DNA of 64,000 nt from Bacteroidales bacterium (GCA_025210735.1 JAOARD010000023.1:1-64000), one strand, 5' to 3'; positions 19,123 to 31,430 are shown, counted from the stretch's first letter. Made by a program: numbers and translations. The notes: generated by a model not told the origin, from the letters alone.

Positions 19123-22100
19123 ATGTCTGCAAAAAATATCACCGAAAGAATCAATTTCGCTTCAACTAAAAACACTCTTGAATATCCAGATTTTCTTGAG
19201 ATACAGTTGAAATCGTTTCGTGAGTTCTTCCAGCTTAATACAACGCCGGAAACACGTATTGACGAAGGACTTTATACTGTATTTGAGGAGAACTTCCCAA
19301 TAACTGATACTCGAAACAACTTTGTGTTAGAGTTTTTGGATTATACGGTAGATCCTCCGCGTTATACACTGGAAGAGTGCATTGAAAGAGGTCTCACATT
19401 TAGTGTGCCTATTAAAGCCAAATTAAAATTATACTGTACCGACCCTGAACACGAAGATTTTGATACAGTAATACAAGATGTATATCTTGGTACCATACCT
19501 TATATGACCGATAAAGGTACATTTGTTATTAATGGTGCTGAGAGAGTTGTTGTATCACAGTTACATAGATCACCGGGTGTTTTCTTTGGGCAAAGTACCC
19601 ATACTAATGGTACCAAACTATACTCTGCAAGAATTATCCCATTTAGAGGTTCTTGGATAGAGTTTGCTACCGATATCAATAGCGTTATGTACGCATATAT
19701 TGACAGAAAGAAAAAGCTTCCTGTTACTACGTTATTAAGAGCTATTGGTTTTGAAAGTGATAAACAAATCCTTGAGATATTTGATCTTGCTGATGAAATC
19801 AAAGTATCTAAAGCAGCACTTAAAAAAGTTGTTGGACGCAGATTAGCTGCCCGTGTACTTAAAAGCTGGGTAGAGGACTTTGTTGACGAGGATACAGGTG
19901 AGGTTGTATCTATTGAGCGTAACGAAGTAATCATCGATCGTGAAGTGGTTATAGAGCCAGAGCACATTGATGAGATACTTGATTCTGGGGTTAAGACTAT
20001 TCTTCTGCACAAAGAGAACCAGAGTCAGGCCGATTTTGCCATTATATATAATACATTACAGAAAGATCCAAGTAACTCTGAAAAAGAGGCTGTGATGCAT
20101 ATCTACCGTCAGTTACGTAACTCTGAGCCACCTGATGAAGCAACTGCTCGTGACGTAATTGATAACCTTTTCTTCTCAGATAAGAGATATGACTTGGGTG
20201 AAGTTGGTAGATACAGAATCAATACAAAACTTGATAATGACCGCTCTGTTGATACTAAGGTTCTTACTAAGAGCGATATCATTGCGATTATCAAATATCT
20301 TATTGAGCTTATTAACTCAAAAACAGATGTTGATGATATTGATCACTTAAGTAACAGACGTGTTCGTACAGTTGGCGAGCAGTTATATAATCAGTTTGGT
20401 GTTGGTCTTGCTCGTATGGCACGTACTATTCGTGAGAGAATGAACGTTCGCGATAACGAGGTATTTACACCAATTGATCTTATCAATTCAAAAACGATCT
20501 CTTCTGTGATTAACTCGTTCTTTGGAACAAACCAGTTATCACAGTTTATGGATCAAACAAACCCTCTTGCGGAGGTTACTCATAAGCGTAGACTTTCTGC
20601 ATTAGGTCCTGGAGGACTTTCACGTGAGCGTGCAGGTTTCGAGGTTCGTGACGTTCACTACACTCACTACGGACGTTTATGTCCTATTGAGACTCCTGAA
20701 GGTCCAAACATTGGTCTTATCTCTTCACTTTGTGTATTTGCTAAGATTAATGATATGGGATTCATAGAAACTCCATACCGTAATGTAACAGAAGGGCAGG
20801 TAGATCTTACTAATGATGGTGTTAAATATCTTAGCGCTGAGAATGAGGAAGGTCGTATCATTGCACAAGCAAATGCTCCGCTACAAGAGGATGGTAAATT
20901 CCAGAATCCTAAAATTAAGGCTCGTTTGGATGCCGATTATCCACTTTCAACTCCTGATGAAGTTGAGCTTATGGACGTAGCACCAAACCAGATTGCCTCA
21001 ATTGCTGCATCACTTATTCCATTCCTTGAGCACGATGATGCCAACCGTGCACTGATGGGATCTAACATGATGCGCCAGGCTGTACCACTTATCTCACCTC
21101 AGGCACCTATTGTTGGTACCGGACTTGAGAAATTTGTTGCCCGCGACTCGCGTGTACAGATTGTTGCAGAAGGCGATGGTGTTATTGAGTATGTAGATGC
21201 GGAAGAGATTGTAGTAAGATATGACTTAACTGATGATGAGAAATTTGTAAGTTTCGAGCCTGAAGTTAAACGATATAAACTTATCAAGTTCCGTAAAACA
21301 AACCAGAGTACTTGCGTTAACCAGAAACCTATTGTGGTAAAAGGTCAGCGTATTGTTAAAGGACAGATCTTATCTGATGGTTACGGTACTGATAAAGGTG
21401 AATTAGGTCTTGGACGTAACCTTAAAGTGGCATTCATGCCATGGAAGGGATACAACTTTGAGGATGCGATTGTAATCTCAGAGAAGGTTGTTAGAAATGA
21501 CGTCTTTACATCTGTTCATATTGATGAGTACTCACTAGAGGTACGTGATACAAAACGTGGATTAGAAGAGCTTACTTCTGACATACCTAACGTTAGTGAG
21601 GAGGCAACAAAAGATCTTGACGAAAACGGACTTATAAGAATTGGAGCCCATGTAAAACCAGGTGATATTCTTATTGGTAAGATTACTCCAAAAGGAGAGT
21701 CAGATCCTTCGCCGGAAGAGAAGCTGTTAAGAGCAATATTCGGAGATAAAGCTGGTGATGTTAAAGATGCATCTCTTAAAGCTGGCCCTTCATTACGTGG
21801 TGTTGTTCTTGATAAGAAACTTTTCTCTCGTGCTATTAAAGACAGAAAAGCTAAATCGGCTGATAAGCCATTAATTGAGAAACTTGATAACGAGTTTGAA
21901 TTAAAGGTAAATGAGTTAACTCATAAGCTGATTGATAAGTTGTTTACTCTTGTTAGTGGTAAAACATCGCAGGGTGTATTTGATTATCTTGAAGTTGAGA
22001 TAGTACCTAAAGGAACTAAGTTTACTCAGAAGATACTTCAGGAGATAAACTACCGCGATATTAATCCTAATAAGTGGACAACTGATAAGGATAAAAATCA

Positions 22101-22935
22101 GCTTATTGCAAGCCTTATTATTAACTACAATATTAAGTTAAGAGAGCTTGAGGCTGTACATAAGCGTAAGAAATATAACCTGACAATTGGTGATGAGCTG
22201 CCAACAGGAATTATTCAGTTGGCTAAGGTATATGTTGCTAAAAAACGTAAGATACGTGTAGGAGATAAGATGGCAGGACGTCACGGTAACAAGGGTATTG
22301 TTGCTAAGATTGTACGTGCTGAGGATATGCCATTCCTTGAGGATGGAACTCCTGTAGACATTGTTCTTAACCCTCTTGGTGTACCATCGCGTATGAACCT
22401 TGGACAGATATATGAAACTGTTCTTGGTTGGGCAGGTAAAGAACTTGGTCTTAAGTTTGCAACACCAATTTTTGATGGTGCTTCACTTGATCAGATTTGT
22501 GAATACACAGAAGAGGCTAAAGTGCCAAACTATGGTAAAGCATATCTGTTTGATGGTGGTACAGGTGAGCGCTTTGATCAGCCTGCAACAGTAGGAGTTA
22601 TCTACATGCTTAAACTGGGTCACATGGTTGATGATAAGATGCACGCCAGATCAATTGGACCGTACTCACTTATTACTCAGCAGCCTCTTGGAGGTAAGGC
22701 ACAGTTTGGAGGTCAGCGTTTTGGAGAGATGGAGGTTTGGGCTCTTGAGGCATTCGGAGCAGCAAATATCCTTCAGGAGATCCTTACAATTAAATCAGAT
22801 GATGTTTTAGGTAGAGCTAAAGCATACGAGTCAATTGTTAAAGGAGAGCCAATGCCAATGCCTGGTATTCCAGAGTCACTTAATGTGTTATTGCACGAAT
22901 TAAGAGGTCTTGGATTGAGCGTAAATCTTGATTAA
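19123..22935 (+). CDS. rpoB: DNA-directed RNA polymerase subunit beta
   Basis: 1270 residues, full length for Bacteroidota. The rifampicin pocket ([19 protein letters not shown], then [19 protein letters not shown]) carries the wild-type Asp, His and Ser at the usual resistance positions, so no classic resistance substitution is visible. Other conserved blocks are [28 protein letters not shown] and [10 protein letters not shown]. The C-terminus GLSVNLD is intact. Confidence 0.98.
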   Translation: MSAKNITERINFASTKNTLEYPDFLEIQLKSFREFFQLNTTPETRIDEGLYTVFEENFPITDTRNNFVLEFLDYTVDPPRYTLEECIERGLTFSVPIKAKLKLYCTDPEHEDFDTVIQDVYLGTIPYMTDKGTFVINGAERVVVSQLHRSPGVFFGQSTHTNGTKLYSARIIPFRGSWIEFATDINSVMYAYIDRKKKLPVTTLLRAIGFESDKQILEIFDLADEIKVSKAALKKVVGRRLAARVLKSWVEDFVDEDTGEVVSIERNEVIIDREVVIEPEHIDEILDSGVKTILLHKENQSQADFAIIYNTLQKDPSNSEKEAVMHIYRQLRNSEPPDEATARDVIDNLFFSDKRYDLGEVGRYRINTKLDNDRSVDTKVLTKSDIIAIIKYLIELINSKTDVDDIDHLSNRRVRTVGEQLYNQFGVGLARMARTIRERMNVRDNEVFTPIDLINSKTISSVINSFFGTNQLSQFMDQTNPLAEVTHKRRLSALGPGGLSRERAGFEVRDVHYTHYGRLCPIETPEGPNIGLISSLCVFAKINDMGFIETPYRNVTEGQVDLTNDGVKYLSAENEEGRIIAQANAPLQEDGKFQNPKIKARLDADYPLSTPDEVELMDVAPNQIASIAASLIPFLEHDDANRALMGSNMMRQAVPLISPQAPIVGTGLEKFVARDSRVQIVAEGDGVIEYVDAEEIVVRYDLTDDEKFVSFEPEVKRYKLIKFRKTNQSTCVNQKPIVVKGQRIVKGQILSDGYGTDKGELGLGRNLKVAFMPWKGYNFEDAIVISEKVVRNDVFTSVHIDEYSLEVRDTKRGLEELTSDIPNVSEEATKDLDENGLIRIGAHVKPGDILIGKITPKGESDPSPEEKLLRAIFGDKAGDVKDASLKAGPSLRGVVLDKKLFSRAIKDRKAKSADKPLIEKLDNEFELKVNELTHKLIDKLFTLVSGKTSQGVFDYLEVEIVPKGTKFTQKILQEINYRDINPNKWTTDKDKNQLIASLIINYNIKLRELEAVHKRKKYNLTIGDELPTGIIQLAKVYVAKKRKIRVGDKMAGRHGNKGIVAKIVRAEDMPFLEDGTPVDIVLNPLGVPSRMNLGQIYETVLGWAGKELGLKFATPIFDGASLDQICEYTEEAKVPNYGKAYLFDGGTGERFDQPATVGVIYMLKLGHMVDDKMHARSIGPYSLITQQPLGGKAQFGGQRFGEMEVWALEAFGAANILQEILTIKSDDVLGRAKAYESIVKGEPMPMPGIPESLNVLLHELRGLGLSVNLD

Positions 22936-22942
22936 ATTGTGT

Positions 22943-22975
22943 AGTGCCATTGCAATAATTTATTGTAATGGCACT
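22943..22975 (+). promoter_or_regulatory. intercistronic hairpin between rpoB and rpoC
   Basis: AGTGCCATT pairs with AATGGCACT, then G:T, then CAATA/TATTG around a 3-base loop: a 15-bp nearly perfect hairpin eight bases after the rpoB stop. No T-run follows, so it is more likely an RNA-processing or stability element than a terminator. Confidence 0.6.
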
Positions 22976-23016
22976 CAATAATATCTTTAATTAGTAAAAA
23001 TTTTAATATTCATCAT

Positions 23017-26000
23017 ATGTCATTCAGAAGAGATAATAAGGTCAAGAGTAATTTTACAAAGATCTCTATCGGACTTGCTTCTCCTGAGGAAATTTTAGAA
23101 CGTTCCAGTGGTGAGGTGCTTAAGCCCGAGACTATAAACTATCGTACATATAAACCGGAGCGAGATGGCTTGTTTTGTGAGCGTATCTTTGGTCCTGTAA
23201 AAGATTACGAATGTCATTGTGGTAAATATAAACGAATCCGATATAAAGGAATTGTTTGTGACCGTTGTGGTGTTGAGGTTACTGAAAAGAAGGTACGTCG
23301 CGAAAGAATGGGACATATCTCTCTTGTAGTGCCTGTTGCGCATATATGGTACTTTAAATCACTTCCTAATAAAATTGGTTATTTGTTAGGCTTGCCTACC
23401 AAAAAACTTGATTCAATTATTTATTACGAGCGATATGTTGTTGTTAATCCGGGTATCAAAGCCGAAGATGGTGTTAACTACCTTGATTTCCTAACAGAAG
23501 AAGAGTATTTAGATATTATAGATTCTCTGCCAATGGAGAATCAGCATTTGGATGATGACGATCCAAATAAATTTATTGCAGCTATGGGGGCAGAAGGTCT
23601 TCATATGCTACTTTCTCGTCTCGATCTTGATGAGATGTCATATGACCTTCGTCATAAGGCAAATACTGAGACTTCGCAGCAGAGAAAGAACGATGCACTT
23701 AAGCGTCTGCAGGTAGTAGAGGCTTTCAGAGCATCAAAAACTATTAACCGTCCGGAGTGGATGATAGTGAAAGTTGTTCCGGTTATTCCACCAGAACTAC
23801 GCCCACTTGTACCACTTGATGGAGGTAGATTTGCAACATCTGATCTTAACGACCTTTACAGAAGAGTTATTATCAGAAATAACCGTCTTAAGCGTCTTAT
23901 AGAGATTAAAGCACCTGAGGTAATCTTACGTAATGAGAAACGTATGCTTCAGGAGTCTGTTGATTCACTATTTGATAATTCACGTAAATCAAATGCTGTA
24001 AAAACAGATGCTAACAGACCTCTTAAGTCACTTTCAGACAGTTTGAAAGGTAAGCAGGGACGTTTCCGTCAGAACCTTCTTGGTAAGCGTGTTGACTACT
24101 CTGCACGTTCTGTAATTGTTGTAGGTCCTGAGCTTAAGATGAGTGAGTGTGGTCTGCCAAAAGATATGGCAGCTGAGCTTTATAAGCCATTCATTATCCG
24201 TAAGCTTATTGAGAGAGGAATTGTAAAAACTGTAAAATCAGCTAAGAAAATTGTAGATCGTAAGGATCCGGTAATATGGGATATTCTTGAGAACGTACTT
24301 AAAGGACACCCTGTGTTACTTAACCGTGCTCCTACGCTTCACCGTCTTGGTATACAGTCGTTCCAGCCTAAGCTTATTGAAGGAAAGGCAATTCAGCTTC
24401 ACCCACTTGCGTGTACTGCATTTAACGCCGATTTTGATGGTGACCAGATGGCGGTTCACTTACCACTTGGTAATGCTGCTGTTTTAGAGGCACAACTTCT
24501 TATGCTTGGATCGCATAATATCCTTAACCCTGCAAACGGTGCTCCTATTACTGTACCATCGCAGGATATGGTACTTGGTCTTTACTACATTACTAAGCAG
24601 AGACCAAATGCAAAAGGAGAGGGTATTAAATTCTACTCGCCAGAAGAGGTTAAGATTGCTTACAATGAGAAAGCAGTTGATCTTCACGCTGCAATTGAGG
24701 TTAAAACAACCGATGTTGATGAGGATGGTGAGATAATAGAGAGAATGATTGAGACTACTGTAGGTAGAGTATTGTTTAACGAGTTTGTGCCTAAGAAGGC
24801 AGGTTATATCAATACACTTCTTACTAAAAAGTCTTTAAGAGATATTATTAGTAAAGTACTTAAGGTTACAGGAACAGCTTCAACAGCTAAATTCCTTGAT
24901 GACATTAAGCACCTTGGTTATACAATGGCATTCCGTGGTGGTCTGTCGTTTAACCTTGACGATGTGATTATTCCTGATGAGAAAGCAATTTTTGTGAATG
25001 AGGGATATGACCAGGTAGAAGAGGTATTGAATAACTATAACATGGGATTCATTACCAACAACGAGCGTTACAACCAGATTATTGATATCTGGACACATAC
25101 AAACGCTAAGTTGACTACTACACTTATGACTAACCTTGCAAAAGATAACAACGGATTTAACTCTGTTTATATGATGTTGGATTCAGGAGCGAGGGGTTCT
25201 AAGGAGCAGATTCGTCAGTTATCTGGTATGAGGGGTCTGATGGCAAAACCTCAGAAATCAGGTTCTGTTGGTAGTGAGATTATTGAGAACCCGATTCTTT
25301 CGAACTTTAAAGAGGGACTATCGGTTCTTGAGTACTTTATCTCTACTCACGGTGCGCGTAAAGGTTTGGCCGATACCGCTCTTAAGACTGCAGATGCGGG
25401 TTACCTTACTCGTCGTCTTGTTGACGTTGCTCAGGATGTTATTATTAACGAAAGAGATTGTGGTACACTTCGTGGTCTTGTTGCAACAGCAATTAAGAAA
25501 AACGAGGAGGTTGTTGAATCTCTACACGATAGAATACTTGGTAGAACAACTGTACACGATGTATACCATCCGCTTACAGGTGAACTTATAATCCCTTCGG
25601 GAGGTGAGATCACAGAGGAGATTGCACAACTTATAGAGGAATCTCCGATAGAGCAGGTTGAGATACGTTCAGTTCTTACTTGTGAATCAAAACTTGGTGT
25701 TTGTGGTAAGTGTTACGGACGAAGCCTTGCTTCAGGACGTATGGTTCAGAAGGGTGAATCAGTTGGTGTTATTGCAGCTCAGTCAATTGGTGAGCCGGGT
25801 ACACAGCTTACACTTCGTACTTTCCACGTTGGGGGTACCGCTTCTAATATTGCAGCAGATTCAAGCGTTATTGCAAAATACGATGGTATTGCTGAGATTG
25901 AGGAGCTACGTAGTGTTGAGAAAACTGACGATCTTGGAGAGAAGATGCAAGTTGTTATCGGACGTCTGGGAGAACTTAGAATTATTGATAAAAATACAGG

Positions 26001-27267
26001 TATTACACTATCTACACATACTATACCTTACGGATCTAAGCTTTATATTAACGATGGAGCAGAGATAAAGAAAGGCGACAGATTGTGTGAGTGGGATCCA
26101 TATAATGCCCTTATTATTTCGGAGCTTTCAGGTAAAGTAATGTTTGAAAACCTTATTGAGGGTGTTACTTACCGCGAAGAGTCTGATGAGCAGACCGGAT
26201 TTAAAGAGAAGGTTATTAGCGAATCGAGAGATAAGACTAAAAACCCTGAGATTAAGATTATAAATGAAGAGGGAGAGATACTTAAATCGTACTCGCTTCC
26301 GGTTCATGCACATATCTCTGTACAAGAGGGTGATTCAGTTATCTCAGGAGATGTTCTTGTTAAGATTCCTAGAGCTACAGGTAAGTCTGGTGATATCACC
26401 GGAGGTCTTCCTCGTGTTACTGAGCTGTTTGAGGCACGTAACCCATCTAACCCGGCAGTTGTTGCTGAGATTGATGGTGAGGTATCATTCGGTAAGATTA
26501 AGCGTGGTAACAGAGAGATTCTTGTAACATCTAAAGCAGGTCAGGTTAAGAAGTATATGGTACCTCTTTCTAAGCAGATTCTTGTTCAGGAGAACGACTA
26601 TGTACGCGCAGGTATGCCACTTTCTGATGGTGCTACTACTCCAAAAGATATTCTTAATATCGAGGGTCCTACAAAGGTTCAGGAGTATATTGTAAACGAG
26701 ATTCAGGAAGTATACCGTCTGCAGGGTGTGAAGATTAACGATAAGCACTTTGAGGTGATTGTACGCCAGATGATGCGTAAGGTTGAGATTGCTGATCCGG
26801 GTGATACTAAATTCCTTGAGAAACAGCTTGCTGATAAGTGGGAGTTCATGGAAGAGAATGACTGGATTTACGACAAGAAAGTTGTTGTTGAAGCTGGTGA
26901 TTCAGGACTACGTCCGGGACAGATTATCACTCTTAGAAAACTACGTGATGAGAACTCTGTTCTTAAGCGTAAGGATCTTAAACTAATTGAAGCTCGTGAT
27001 GCTGTACCAGCAACATCTAAGCAGATTCTTCAGGGTATTACACGTGCTGCACTGCAAACTAAGAGTTTTGTATCAGCGGCATCGTTCCAGGAGACAACTA
27101 AAGTGCTTAATGAGGCAGCTATTCAGGGTAAGATTGACAGACTTAATGGTCTTAAAGAGAATGTTATTGTTGGACACCTTATTCCTGCTGGTTCTGGTAA
27201 CCGCGATTACGACAATCTTGTTGTTGGATCAATGGAGGAGTATGAGAAGATGTCTGCTAATAAATAA
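23017..27267 (+). CDS. rpoC: DNA-directed RNA polymerase subunit beta'
   Basis: 1416 residues, full length. The N-terminal zinc site is [20 protein letters not shown]; the active-site Mg-binding loop is [12 protein letters not shown]; the second zinc site is [11 protein letters not shown]; the bridge and trigger helix region includes [18 protein letters not shown]. Encoded 81 bases after rpoB and closed by a strong terminator. Confidence 0.98.
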   Translation: MSFRRDNKVKSNFTKISIGLASPEEILERSSGEVLKPETINYRTYKPERDGLFCERIFGPVKDYECHCGKYKRIRYKGIVCDRCGVEVTEKKVRRERMGHISLVVPVAHIWYFKSLPNKIGYLLGLPTKKLDSIIYYERYVVVNPGIKAEDGVNYLDFLTEEEYLDIIDSLPMENQHLDDDDPNKFIAAMGAEGLHMLLSRLDLDEMSYDLRHKANTETSQQRKNDALKRLQVVEAFRASKTINRPEWMIVKVVPVIPPELRPLVPLDGGRFATSDLNDLYRRVIIRNNRLKRLIEIKAPEVILRNEKRMLQESVDSLFDNSRKSNAVKTDANRPLKSLSDSLKGKQGRFRQNLLGKRVDYSARSVIVVGPELKMSECGLPKDMAAELYKPFIIRKLIERGIVKTVKSAKKIVDRKDPVIWDILENVLKGHPVLLNRAPTLHRLGIQSFQPKLIEGKAIQLHPLACTAFNADFDGDQMAVHLPLGNAAVLEAQLLMLGSHNILNPANGAPITVPSQDMVLGLYYITKQRPNAKGEGIKFYSPEEVKIAYNEKAVDLHAAIEVKTTDVDEDGEIIERMIETTVGRVLFNEFVPKKAGYINTLLTKKSLRDIISKVLKVTGTASTAKFLDDIKHLGYTMAFRGGLSFNLDDVIIPDEKAIFVNEGYDQVEEVLNNYNMGFITNNERYNQIIDIWTHTNAKLTTTLMTNLAKDNNGFNSVYMMLDSGARGSKEQIRQLSGMRGLMAKPQKSGSVGSEIIENPILSNFKEGLSVLEYFISTHGARKGLADTALKTADAGYLTRRLVDVAQDVIINERDCGTLRGLVATAIKKNEEVVESLHDRILGRTTVHDVYHPLTGELIIPSGGEITEEIAQLIEESPIEQVEIRSVLTCESKLGVCGKCYGRSLASGRMVQKGESVGVIAAQSIGEPGTQLTLRTFHVGGTASNIAADSSVIAKYDGIAEIEELRSVEKTDDLGEKMQVVIGRLGELRIIDKNTGITLSTHTIPYGSKLYINDGAEIKKGDRLCEWDPYNALIISELSGKVMFENLIEGVTYREESDEQTGFKEKVISESRDKTKNPEIKIINEEGEILKSYSLPVHAHISVQEGDSVISGDVLVKIPRATGKSGDITGGLPRVTELFEARNPSNPAVVAEIDGEVSFGKIKRGNREILVTSKAGQVKKYMVPLSKQILVQENDYVRAGMPLSDGATTPKDILNIEGPTKVQEYIVNEIQEVYRLQGVKINDKHFEVIVRQMMRKVEIADPGDTKFLEKQLADKWEFMEENDWIYDKKVVVEAGDSGLRPGQIITLRKLRDENSVLKRKDLKLIEARDAVPATSKQILQGITRAALQTKSFVSAASFQETTKVLNEAAIQGKIDRLNGLKENVIVGHLIPAGSGNRDYDNLVVGSMEEYEKMSANK

Positions 27268-27285
27268 GATATTTTATACTACAGA

Positions 27286-27317
27286 AAATCCGCATCATAA
27301 CGATGCGGATTTTTTTG
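27286..27317 (+). terminator. Rho-independent terminator after rpoC
   Basis: Perfect 11-bp stem AAATCCGCATC/GATGCGGATTT with loop ATAAC, running into T residues. Ends the rpoBC transcript. Confidence 0.9.
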
Positions 27318-27383
27318 TTTTATAACTAACCATAGAAGGTATTAATAATTTGTTTACACTATACAAAAGTTAACTAATTGTCT

Positions 27384-27391
27384 TACCTTTG
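27384..27391 (+). promoter_or_regulatory. -7 box TACCTTTG of yicC-gmk-nadD
   Basis: TAnnTTTG consensus 20 bases before the yicC ATG; the -33 element is unclear. Confidence 0.5.
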
Positions 27392-27411
27392 TTCAAATTA
27401 AAATAATTAGT

Positions 27412-28287
27412 ATGCTGGTTTCAATGACTGGATTCGGAAAGGCAACCGTTGAACTTTCTGATAAGAAGATAACAATTGAGATTAAGTCGTTAAATAGCAA
27501 ACAGACAGATCTTAATATGAAGATACCGGCTCTTTACAGAGAAAGAGAGCTGGAGATACGAAATATGATAAGTACTGCACTTAATCGTGGTAAGATTGAT
27601 TGTGGTATCTTTTATGAGGTTACCGATTCAGAGCGCAGTGCTACTGTAAACAAAGAGGTTGTAAAAGGATATTATAATCAGTTGAAATCTGTAGCAGATG
27701 AGATTGGTATTGAGCTTAAAGGCGAGGTGATGCAAACCCTTATGCGAATGCCTGATACCCTTAAAAGCGAGCGTCCTGAGCTTACAGATAACGAGTGGAT
27801 TGCACTAAGAGAGGGAGTTCAGAAAGCTATATCGTTATTGATAGACTTCAGAAAGCAGGAGGGAAATGCCCTTGCGGAAGACCTTAAGCAACGTGTGAGT
27901 AATATCGAGAAATACCTTAAAGAAGCACTTAAGTACGAGGGCGAAAGACTTGAGAAGGTAAAGAGTCGTATAACTGATCACCTGTCTGAGGTTGAAGGAT
28001 CATCTATGTTTGATGCTAACAGATTTGAGCAAGAGATGATATATTATATTGAAAAATATGATATTACCGAGGAGAAAGTGCGTCTTGAGAATCATCTAAA
28101 GTATTTTATGAGTACCATGAATAACGAAGAGATTAACGGTAAAAAACTTGGGTTCATTTCTCAGGAGATAGGGCGTGAGATAAATACTTTAGGTTCAAAG
28201 GCAAATCATGCAGATATACAACAGCTTGTTGTTAATATGAAAGATGAACTTGAGAAGATTAAAGAACAGGTATTAAATGTATTGTAA
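27412..28287 (+). CDS. YicC/YloC family endoribonuclease
   Basis: 291 residues. The N-terminal signature SMTGFGKA and the C-terminal DUF1732 segment (YDITEEKVRLENHLKYF, GKKLGFISQEIGREINTLGSKA) define the YicC family, reported as RNA endonucleases affecting small-RNA turnover. The stop overlaps the gmk start by one base (TAATG), so translation is probably coupled. yicC next to gmk is widespread in bacteria. Confidence 0.92.
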   Translation: MLVSMTGFGKATVELSDKKITIEIKSLNSKQTDLNMKIPALYRERELEIRNMISTALNRGKIDCGIFYEVTDSERSATVNKEVVKGYYNQLKSVADEIGIELKGEVMQTLMRMPDTLKSERPELTDNEWIALREGVQKAISLLIDFRKQEGNALAEDLKQRVSNIEKYLKEALKYEGERLEKVKSRITDHLSEVEGSSMFDANRFEQEMIYYIEKYDITEEKVRLENHLKYFMSTMNNEEINGKKLGFISQEIGREINTLGSKANHADIQQLVVNMKDELEKIKEQVLNVL

Positions 28288-28853
28288 TGAGTGGTAAATT
28301 ATTAATCTTTTCGGCACCATCAGGCTCCGGAAAAACAACAATAGTTAAGCACCTTTTAAAACTAAACCTGGGACTTGAATTCTCAATATCGGCAACAAGC
28401 CGTAATATGCGTAATGGCGAAACTGATGGTAAAGACTATCACTTTTTATCGTCTGATGATTTTGCTGCGCGTATAGATAAGGATGAATTTGTTGAGTGGG
28501 AAGAGGTATATAAAGGGTGCTATTATGGTACACTAAAATCTGAACTTGAACGTATCTGGTCAAATGGTAATCATGTTGTGTTTGATGTAGATGTTGTTGG
28601 TGGTGTAAATCTTAAGAAGATATTTGGCGATAAAGCATTATCACTGTTTGTTCAGGCACCATCGGTTGAGGAGTTAGAGAACAGACTTAAAGGCAGAGGT
28701 ACCGATAGCGACGAGGAGATTGCAAAACGCATAGATAAGGCAAAATATGAGATGACATTTGCAAAAGAGTTTGATACTATAATTGTAAATGATAATCTTG
28801 AGAAAGCATATGCTGAGGCCGAAAAGAGTGTAAGATCATTTCTGGAAAACTAA
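28287..28853 (+). CDS. gmk: guanylate kinase
   Basis: 188 residues. The P-loop FSAPSGSGKTTIV, the GMP-binding SRNMRNGETDGKDYHF and WEEVYKGCYYGTL, and the lid Arg cluster are all present. Converts GMP to GDP with ATP. Second gene of yicC-gmk-nadD. Confidence 0.96.
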   Translation: MSGKLLIFSAPSGSGKTTIVKHLLKLNLGLEFSISATSRNMRNGETDGKDYHFLSSDDFAARIDKDEFVEWEEVYKGCYYGTLKSELERIWSNGNHVVFDVDVVGGVNLKKIFGDKALSLFVQAPSVEELENRLKGRGTDSDEEIAKRIDKAKYEMTFAKEFDTIIVNDNLEKAYAEAEKSVRSFLEN

Positions 28854-28862
28854 TAACTGTAA

Positions 28863-29441
28863 TTGTTGAATAAGATAGGTTTATATTTTGGCTCATTTAA
28901 TCCGGTACATATCGGACATATGGCTATTGCAAACTATTTTGTAGAGTACTCTGATCTGGATGAGGTTTGGTTTATTGTTTCGCCACAGAATCCGTTAAAG
29001 AAGCGCAATACACTCATTCCTGAGCAAAACAGGTTTGATATGGTTGATATAGCAGTTGGTAACGATGAGCGTTTCAGAGTATCGGATGTAGAGTTTTTTA
29101 TGCCAAAACCATCATATACAATAGATACACTTACATACCTATCTGAAAGAAATACAACAAAGCAGTTTTGTCTTATTATGGGTTCTGATAACCTTGTTAC
29201 ACTGCATAAGTGGAAAAACTACGAGCAGATAATATCAAATTACAGTATATATGTTTATCCTCGTCCAGGATTCAACAGAGACTCTGTTAACGAAATGGAT
29301 ACAATAAAAGTAATTGAAGCCCCAATGATGGATATATCATCTACAATGATACGCAATAGTATTAAAGAGGGGAGATATCTGAATTACTTTTTACCAGGTA
29401 AGGTTTATGACTATATAAACAAAGAGAACCTTTATAAGTGA
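28863..29441 (+). CDS. nadD: nicotinate-nucleotide adenylyltransferase
   Basis: 192 residues, Rossmann nucleotidyltransferase making deamido-NAD for NAD synthesis. Motifs: GLYFGSFNPVHIGHMAI with the HxGH catalytic pair, SPQNPLKK and ISSTMIRNSI. The start is TTG at 28863 or 28866; a TAA just upstream in frame excludes an earlier start, so this gene uses a non-ATG codon. Confidence 0.93.
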   Translation: MLNKIGLYFGSFNPVHIGHMAIANYFVEYSDLDEVWFIVSPQNPLKKRNTLIPEQNRFDMVDIAVGNDERFRVSDVEFFMPKPSYTIDTLTYLSERNTTKQFCLIMGSDNLVTLHKWKNYEQIISNYSIYVYPRPGFNRDSVNEMDTIKVIEAPMMDISSTMIRNSIKEGRYLNYFLPGKVYDYINKENLYK

Positions 29442-29500
29442 AAATACAAAACACCTTTAAACTAATATCAATACAGAGGTGATTTATATAACTATTTAAC

Positions 29501-29542
29501 AAAACAGACGACTTTTATACAATATAAGAGTCGTCTGTTTTT
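29501..29542 (+). terminator. Rho-independent terminator after nadD
   Basis: AAAACAGACGACT pairs with AGTCGTCTGTTTT and runs into T residues; the stem extends through a TTTTA/TAAGA segment. Confidence 0.85.
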
Positions 29543-29578
29543 ATAAAAAGGGTATGTTATTAATAACATATACTATTA

Positions 29579-29609
29579 TTGTACAATACATCTGTAATAT
29601 ATACTTTTG
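29579..29609 (+). promoter_or_regulatory. promoter of the aminotransferase gene
   Basis: TTG at 29579-29581, 20-base spacer, TACTTTTG at 29602-29609; the -7 box ends 25 bases before the ATG. Confidence 0.6.
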
Positions 29610-29634
29610 TGCTACCTAGTATAAAAATAGAATC

Positions 29635-30948
29635 ATGAGAAATACTCCAATAGATTACACTATTGTAAAAGAGAAGATAGAAGCATCGGGAATACCGGTT
29701 GTTGGAAAAGCAAAAATCAGAGAGATTGTAAAGCTTGTTAATGAAATAGAGCAGGCTACAGGCGAAAAATTTATCAGGATGGAGATGGGAGTACCCGGGT
29801 TACCTCCAGCTGAGGTAGGTGTTAATGCTGAAATTCAGGCTTTGCGTGATGGTGTTGCATCAAAATATCCAATGATTGATGGTATTCCGGAGCTTAAAAC
29901 AGAGATATCAAGATTTGTTAAAAATTATCTTGATCTTGATGTAAATGAGCAGGGTTGTATTCCAACTGTAGGATCGATGCAGGGAGGATTTGCTGCATTT
30001 ATGGTTGCCGGACGTCGTGATGTTAAGAATGATACTATTCTGTTTATAGATCCGGGATTTCCTGTACAGAAGCAGCAGCTTAATGTACTTGGAATGAAGT
30101 ACGAAACATTTGATGTATATAACTACAGAGGAGAGAAACTGAGAGAGAAGTTGGAGAGCTATCTTGCGAAAGGTAATATATCAACAATTATATATTCAAA
30201 TCCTAATAACCCGTCGTGGATATGTTTCACAGAGTCTGAACTTCAGATAATTGGTGAAATGTCTAACAAATACGATGTTGTTATTATGGAAGACCTGGCA
30301 TACTTTGCAATGGATTTCCGTCAGGATCTTTCAAAGCCGGGTGTTGCACCGTTTCAGGCATCTGTAGGTAAATACACAGATAACTACATGCTGCTTATAT
30401 CATCGTCAAAATCGTTTAGTTATGCCGGACAGCGCATAGGAATGATGGTTATATCAGACTCATTGTATAAGAGACGTTTTACTGATCTTAAGAATTACTA
30501 TTCGTCAGATGAGTTTGGTTACTCAATGATATACGGAGCACTATATGCGCTTTCATCAGGAACAAGCCACTCAGCTCAGTATGGTTTATGTGCAATACTA
30601 AAGGCTGTAAACAATGGTGAGTTTAACTTTATTGAAGATGTAAAGATATATGGCGACAGAGCGCACAGAATGAAGAAGTTATTTATTGATAACGGATTCA
30701 AATTTGTGTACGATATGGATGATGACAAACCATTGGCAGATGGTTTCTACTTTACAGTATCGTATCCGGGATTAAGTGGCGACGACCTGTTGGAAGAACT
30801 TGTTTACTACGGAGTCAGTGCTATTGCACTAGGAACTACCGGAAGCGAAAGAACAGAAGGTTTAAGAGCGTGTGTAAGCCAGATAAGAGATGAGCAGTTT
30901 GCTGATCTTGAATATCGCCTTAAGAGATTTAACGAAGATCATAAGTAA
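29635..30948 (+). CDS. pyridoxal phosphate-dependent aminotransferase, class I/II
   Basis: 437 residues, fold type I. The Schiff-base Lys is in SSSKSFSYAGQRIG, whose Arg binds the phosphate. YSNPNNPSW is the conserved Asn-Pro loop and MEDLAYF carries the Asp that pairs with the pyridine nitrogen. It transfers an amino group between an amino acid and a 2-oxoacid; the substrate cannot be inferred. Monocistronic, between a good promoter and a weak terminator. Confidence 0.88.
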   Translation: MRNTPIDYTIVKEKIEASGIPVVGKAKIREIVKLVNEIEQATGEKFIRMEMGVPGLPPAEVGVNAEIQALRDGVASKYPMIDGIPELKTEISRFVKNYLDLDVNEQGCIPTVGSMQGGFAAFMVAGRRDVKNDTILFIDPGFPVQKQQLNVLGMKYETFDVYNYRGEKLREKLESYLAKGNISTIIYSNPNNPSWICFTESELQIIGEMSNKYDVVIMEDLAYFAMDFRQDLSKPGVAPFQASVGKYTDNYMLLISSSKSFSYAGQRIGMMVISDSLYKRRFTDLKNYYSSDEFGYSMIYGALYALSSGTSHSAQYGLCAILKAVNNGEFNFIEDVKIYGDRAHRMKKLFIDNGFKFVYDMDDDKPLADGFYFTVSYPGLSGDDLLEELVYYGVSAIALGTTGSERTEGLRACVSQIRDEQFADLEYRLKRFNEDHK

Positions 30949-30956
30949 GACATTAA

Positions 30957-30996
30957 GAGCCCGTTTAAATTTGTTTTCAGACAATTAAGCGGGTTC
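30957..30996 (+). terminator. possible terminator after the aminotransferase gene
   Basis: GAGCCCGTTTAA pairs with TTAAGCGGGTTC with two G:T pairs; the following T-run is poor (CTAATATTT). Confidence 0.45.
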
Positions 30997-31109
30997 TAAT
31001 ATTTAGACTACTTATAAATTAACATAAATTAACGTAATTGTCTATAATGCAGGGTGGTAATTCTGCTTATAAACATTAATGTTTCCTCTGTTTTGCAGGG
31101 TAAAATTTT

Positions 31110-31117
31110 TAACTTTG
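31110..31117 (+). promoter_or_regulatory. -7 box TAACTTTG of the 2-oxoacid oxidoreductase operon
   Basis: TAnnTTTG consensus 50 bases before the first gene; the -33 region is weak (CTG at 31088-31090, 19 bases upstream). Confidence 0.5.
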
Positions 31118-31167
31118 GGCGTTATTTATAAAATGAAATAATCATTACCATCAAAATATAACAAGTT

Positions 31168-31398
31168 ATGGCAAAAATTAAAGGAGCAATCACAGTTGAT
31201 ACAGAGGGATGTAAAGGCTGTGGTTTATGCGTTGTTGCTTGCCCTACTAATGTAATTGGTTTGGCCCGGGAAGTAAACGGAAAGGGTTACAACTATGCTT
31301 ACATGGAGCAGGCAGATAAATGTATCGGATGTTCTAGCTGTGGTTTAGTGTGTCCGGACAGTGTAATTACCGTTTATAAGGTAAAATTAAACGCATAA
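31168..31398 (+). CDS. 2-oxoacid:ferredoxin oxidoreductase, delta (4Fe-4S) subunit
   Basis: 76 residues with two 4Fe-4S motifs, CKGCGLCVVACP and CIGCSSCGLVCP. It carries electrons within the four-subunit complex from the catalytic alpha-beta core to ferredoxin. First gene of an operon ordered delta, alpha, beta, gamma. Confidence 0.93.
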   Translation: MAKIKGAITVDTEGCKGCGLCVVACPTNVIGLAREVNGKGYNYAYMEQADKCIGCSSCGLVCPDSVITVYKVKLNA

Positions 31399-31430
31399 TT
31401 TCGTATTAATTAACAAAATTAAATAAAGAA

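Noticed and set aside
19500..20012. 170-residue open frame on the minus strand inside rpoB
   Set aside because: Antisense shadow of a strongly conserved gene; Ser/Thr-rich, no start signals and no family features.
25658..26068. 136-residue alternative frame inside rpoC
   Set aside because: Overlaps the beta' frame completely; Leu/Val-rich composition is typical of an out-of-frame reading.
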